The notes beneath the pieces are model-generated. The model ran no database searches. It was not told where the DNA came from and saw only the letters and a list, made by a program, of their open reading frames with translations. A program made the translations under genes and the position numbers. This document shows, in pieces, positions 49,435 to 50,729 of a stretch of 50,729 nt of DNA (the first letter of the stretch is position 1; every line of letters starts with the position of its first letter). Source of the DNA: Actinomycetota bacterium (GTDB taxonomy: Bacteria > Actinomycetota > JAICYB01); contig DATLNZ010000025.1 in assembly GCA_035536535.1 (NCBI GenBank), positions 1 through 50,729 of the forward strand, written 5' to 3'.

Positions 49435-50243
49435 ACGACGCCCCTGGCCGGGACCCGGAGGGGGACCGCCTCCAACTGAGGCAGCAGGGCGTCCGGCACG
49501 AGGCCCACGACCTCGGCCTCCACGATCTGCAGTCCTGCGTCGCGAGCAAGCTCGCTCGCTCGCTGGAACGCGAGCAGGGGACCGGTCGCATGCGGCTCGA
49601 CCAGGTTCATCGACACCTGGACGAGACCGCGTGAGTCCAGGGCGAGGCCCAGGGCGCGGACCCCGGGCAGCGACCGGCTCCCGCCCGAGCTGGACCTCAT
49701 CGTGGCCGCGACCTGCCTGGCTGCCTCCACAGGCCCCCGGAGGTTGACGTTGAAGGCGACCAGCGGCGGCCTTGCTCCCACGCAGACAACTCCCGCGGAC
49801 GGGTGGGGCTTGAGGGGGCCGAGGTCCGGCGCCACCCCCGCGGCGATCTGCCTGCGCAGGTCCGGCAGCGATCTGCGTCCTGGGTGTGCGGCCCCATACA
49901 GGTAGACCGGCAGCCTCAGCCCGAGTGCCAGCTCCGAGGCCGCCTCGGCCGCCAGTCCGCGCGCGAGCTCTTCCTCGGAGTCCTGGACGAAGGGCAGAAC
50001 GTCCAGGACGCCGGTCGTGGGATGTACTCCCCGGTGCGTGCGGAGGTCGAGCACCTCCACAGCACGCTTAGCCATATCCAGGCACGCCGTCAGGAGGGCG
50101 TTTCTCGACGTGCCATAAGTGAGGACGCTGCGGTTGTGGTCGGCGTCCGTGTGCAGGTCCAGCAACGGTGGACCGGGGCCCGCGATGCGCGAGACGACGA
50201 TCGAGTCGCGGCCCTCGGCGAGGTTGGGGGCCGCGATCAGCAC
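49404..50243 (-). CDS. Glutamate formiminotransferase-like protein
   Basis: A 279-aa protein with the FTCD N-terminal folds: APNLAEGRD at the N-terminus, DLHTDADHNRSVLTY (28-43), and THRGVHPTTGVLDVLPFVQD (about 69-88), which matches H-x-G-x-HPR-x-GA-x-DV-x-PF. FTCD moves a formimino group from formiminoglutamate to tetrahydrofolate in histidine breakdown. Here Arg of HPR is Thr and GA is GV, so the activity is a little uncertain. No other hut genes are near. The GTG start is seven bases after the upstream gene's stop region; the two are probably co-transcribed. Confidence 0.82.
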   Translation of the reverse strand: MLIAAPNLAEGRDSIVVSRIAGPGPPLLDLHTDADHNRSVLTYGTSRNALLTACLDMAKRAVEVLDLRTHRGVHPTTGVLDVLPFVQDSEEELARGLAAEAASELALGLRLPVYLYGAAHPGRRSLPDLRRQIAAGVAPDLGPLKPHPSAGVVCVGARPPLVAFNVNLRGPVEAARQVAATMRSSSGGSRSLPGVRALGLALDSRGLVQVSMNLVEPHATGPLLAFQRASELARDAGLQIVEAEVVGLVPDALLPQLEAVPLRVPARGVVQAAGETGIR

Positions 50244-50249
50244 CCGGGT

Positions 50250-50720
50250 TCAGGCCGGACGGCGCCCGCAGAGGCTGTCGATGACCGCCTCGATCGCGGC
50301 ATCGGACTCCTCGTGCCCTACAAGCGCGCATCCAAGCAGGACCTGCTCGGCCGGGTCCGAGGTGTCCACGACCAGTACGACAACCGCGCGCCGTCCGGCG
50401 AGTGCGGCCACCTGGAGGTCCACGAGTTCCACGGCACGCTCCTGTTCGAGCAGGTCACCCATGGCCTGCAGGGCGGCTCTCGCAGCCAGCCGGGCCCGGC
50501 CGACCGTGGCCGCTGATCCTGCGGCCTCGCCCGTGGATTCCCGGCCGTCGCTCTCCAGGCGCACCGTGCAGCTTGTGCGCGCCCCCTCAGCCACCCAGGT
50601 GACGGAGGCGACGCAGACAACGGGGGACGCGTTGACCGGGTTCAGCATCGCGGGGGGCGACTCGTCGAACTTCACGACGCTCACGACCCTGTAGTCCAGC
50701 TCGATGCCGAACTTGGCCAT
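50250..50720 (-). CDS. Hypothetical protein upstream of the formiminotransferase gene
   Basis: A complete 156-aa protein (ATG 50720; the window ends nine bases further). The N-terminal part (GIELDYRVVSVVKFDESP) and middle (VVCVASVTWVAEGARTSCTVRLESDG) look like beta strands, followed by helices (ARLAARAALQAMGDLLEQ) and a second hydrophobic strand (RRAVVVLVVDTSDP). I do not recognise the family. The stop is seven bases before the formiminotransferase GTG, so the two are probably an operon. The upstream control region is outside the window. Confidence 0.65.
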   Translation of the reverse strand: MAKFGIELDYRVVSVVKFDESPPAMLNPVNASPVVCVASVTWVAEGARTSCTVRLESDGRESTGEAAGSAATVGRARLAARAALQAMGDLLEQERAVELVDLQVAALAGRRAVVVLVVDTSDPAEQVLLGCALVGHEESDAAIEAVIDSLCGRRPA

Positions 50721-50729
50721 CGCGACGGT

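Overview
The window is about 50.7 kb of high-GC, gene-dense DNA with strong G/C third-position bias, many GTG and TTG starts, and 1-4 bp stop/start overlaps. Gene content points to an uncultured, probably deep-branching member of the Actinomycetota. The actinobacterial signs are the MSMEG_4193 / DUF3090 / SCO1664 trio, a miaB - small ORF - MEMO-like dioxygenase - miaA - dapF block, F420-type luciferase-like enzymes, and a CGAAC-N4-GTTCG LexA site in front of recA. RNase Y, SpoVS and a DapL-type aminotransferase argue against a classical Streptomyces or Mycobacterium. I see no phage, insertion sequence, CRISPR array, rRNA or tRNA; this looks like a chromosomal housekeeping segment.

Layout. 0-9 kb: the tail of an unknown gene, a secreted phosphodiester glycosidase, tmk, then a rodZ-like gene with rimO-pgsA-cinA-thpR, and two minus-strand exported or membrane proteins (a matrixin-type metalloprotease and an NlpC/P60 hydrolase). 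9-14 kb: recA under a LexA box, a candidate 41-aa peptide gene, rny, a convergent spoVS, and a TasA/camelysin-like exported protein with a strong terminator. 14-30 kb: an EVE-domain gene, miaB, a 64-aa coupled gene that seems to need a CTG start, an acyl-CoA ligase, the MEMO-like gene and miaA, a J-domain membrane protein, dapF-dapL, an LppX-like protein, an LLM oxidoreductase and hflX. 30-36 kb: a KimA-like permease, the phosphatase/DUF3090/kinase-fold trio, a GlsB-like protein, an N-acetylmuramoyl-L-alanine amidase and an unusual AT-richer 460-bp gap. 36-41 kb: small regulatory-looking genes, a thiolase, and a coupled cystathionine beta-synthase / gamma-synthase (or lyase) pair. 41-46 kb: glycosyltransferase, Ser/Thr kinase, a secreted barrel-like protein that looks catalytically altered, a methyltransferase-like / HEXXH chimera, and a zinc alcohol dehydrogenase. 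46-50.7 kb: greA, small hypotheticals, a cyclic-nucleotide-binding protein, a polyprenyl diphosphate synthase, and a formiminotransferase with an unknown partner.

Joint themes are tRNA modification (miaA makes the i6A that miaB methylthiolates), ribosome and RNA maintenance (rimO, rny, hflX, thpR), cell envelope (pgsA, dapF, dapL, amidase, NlpC/P60, polyprenyl synthase) and sulfur amino acids.

The most striking cross-window signal is regulatory: at least eight genes have a TANNNT -10-like hexamer ending exactly six bases before their start codon, the geometry expected for leaderless mRNAs. Other points of note are the SOS box, the two small genes, the chimera at 44.4 kb, and apparently inactive receiver and glycosidase folds. 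All names rest on reading motifs by eye; no database search was run.
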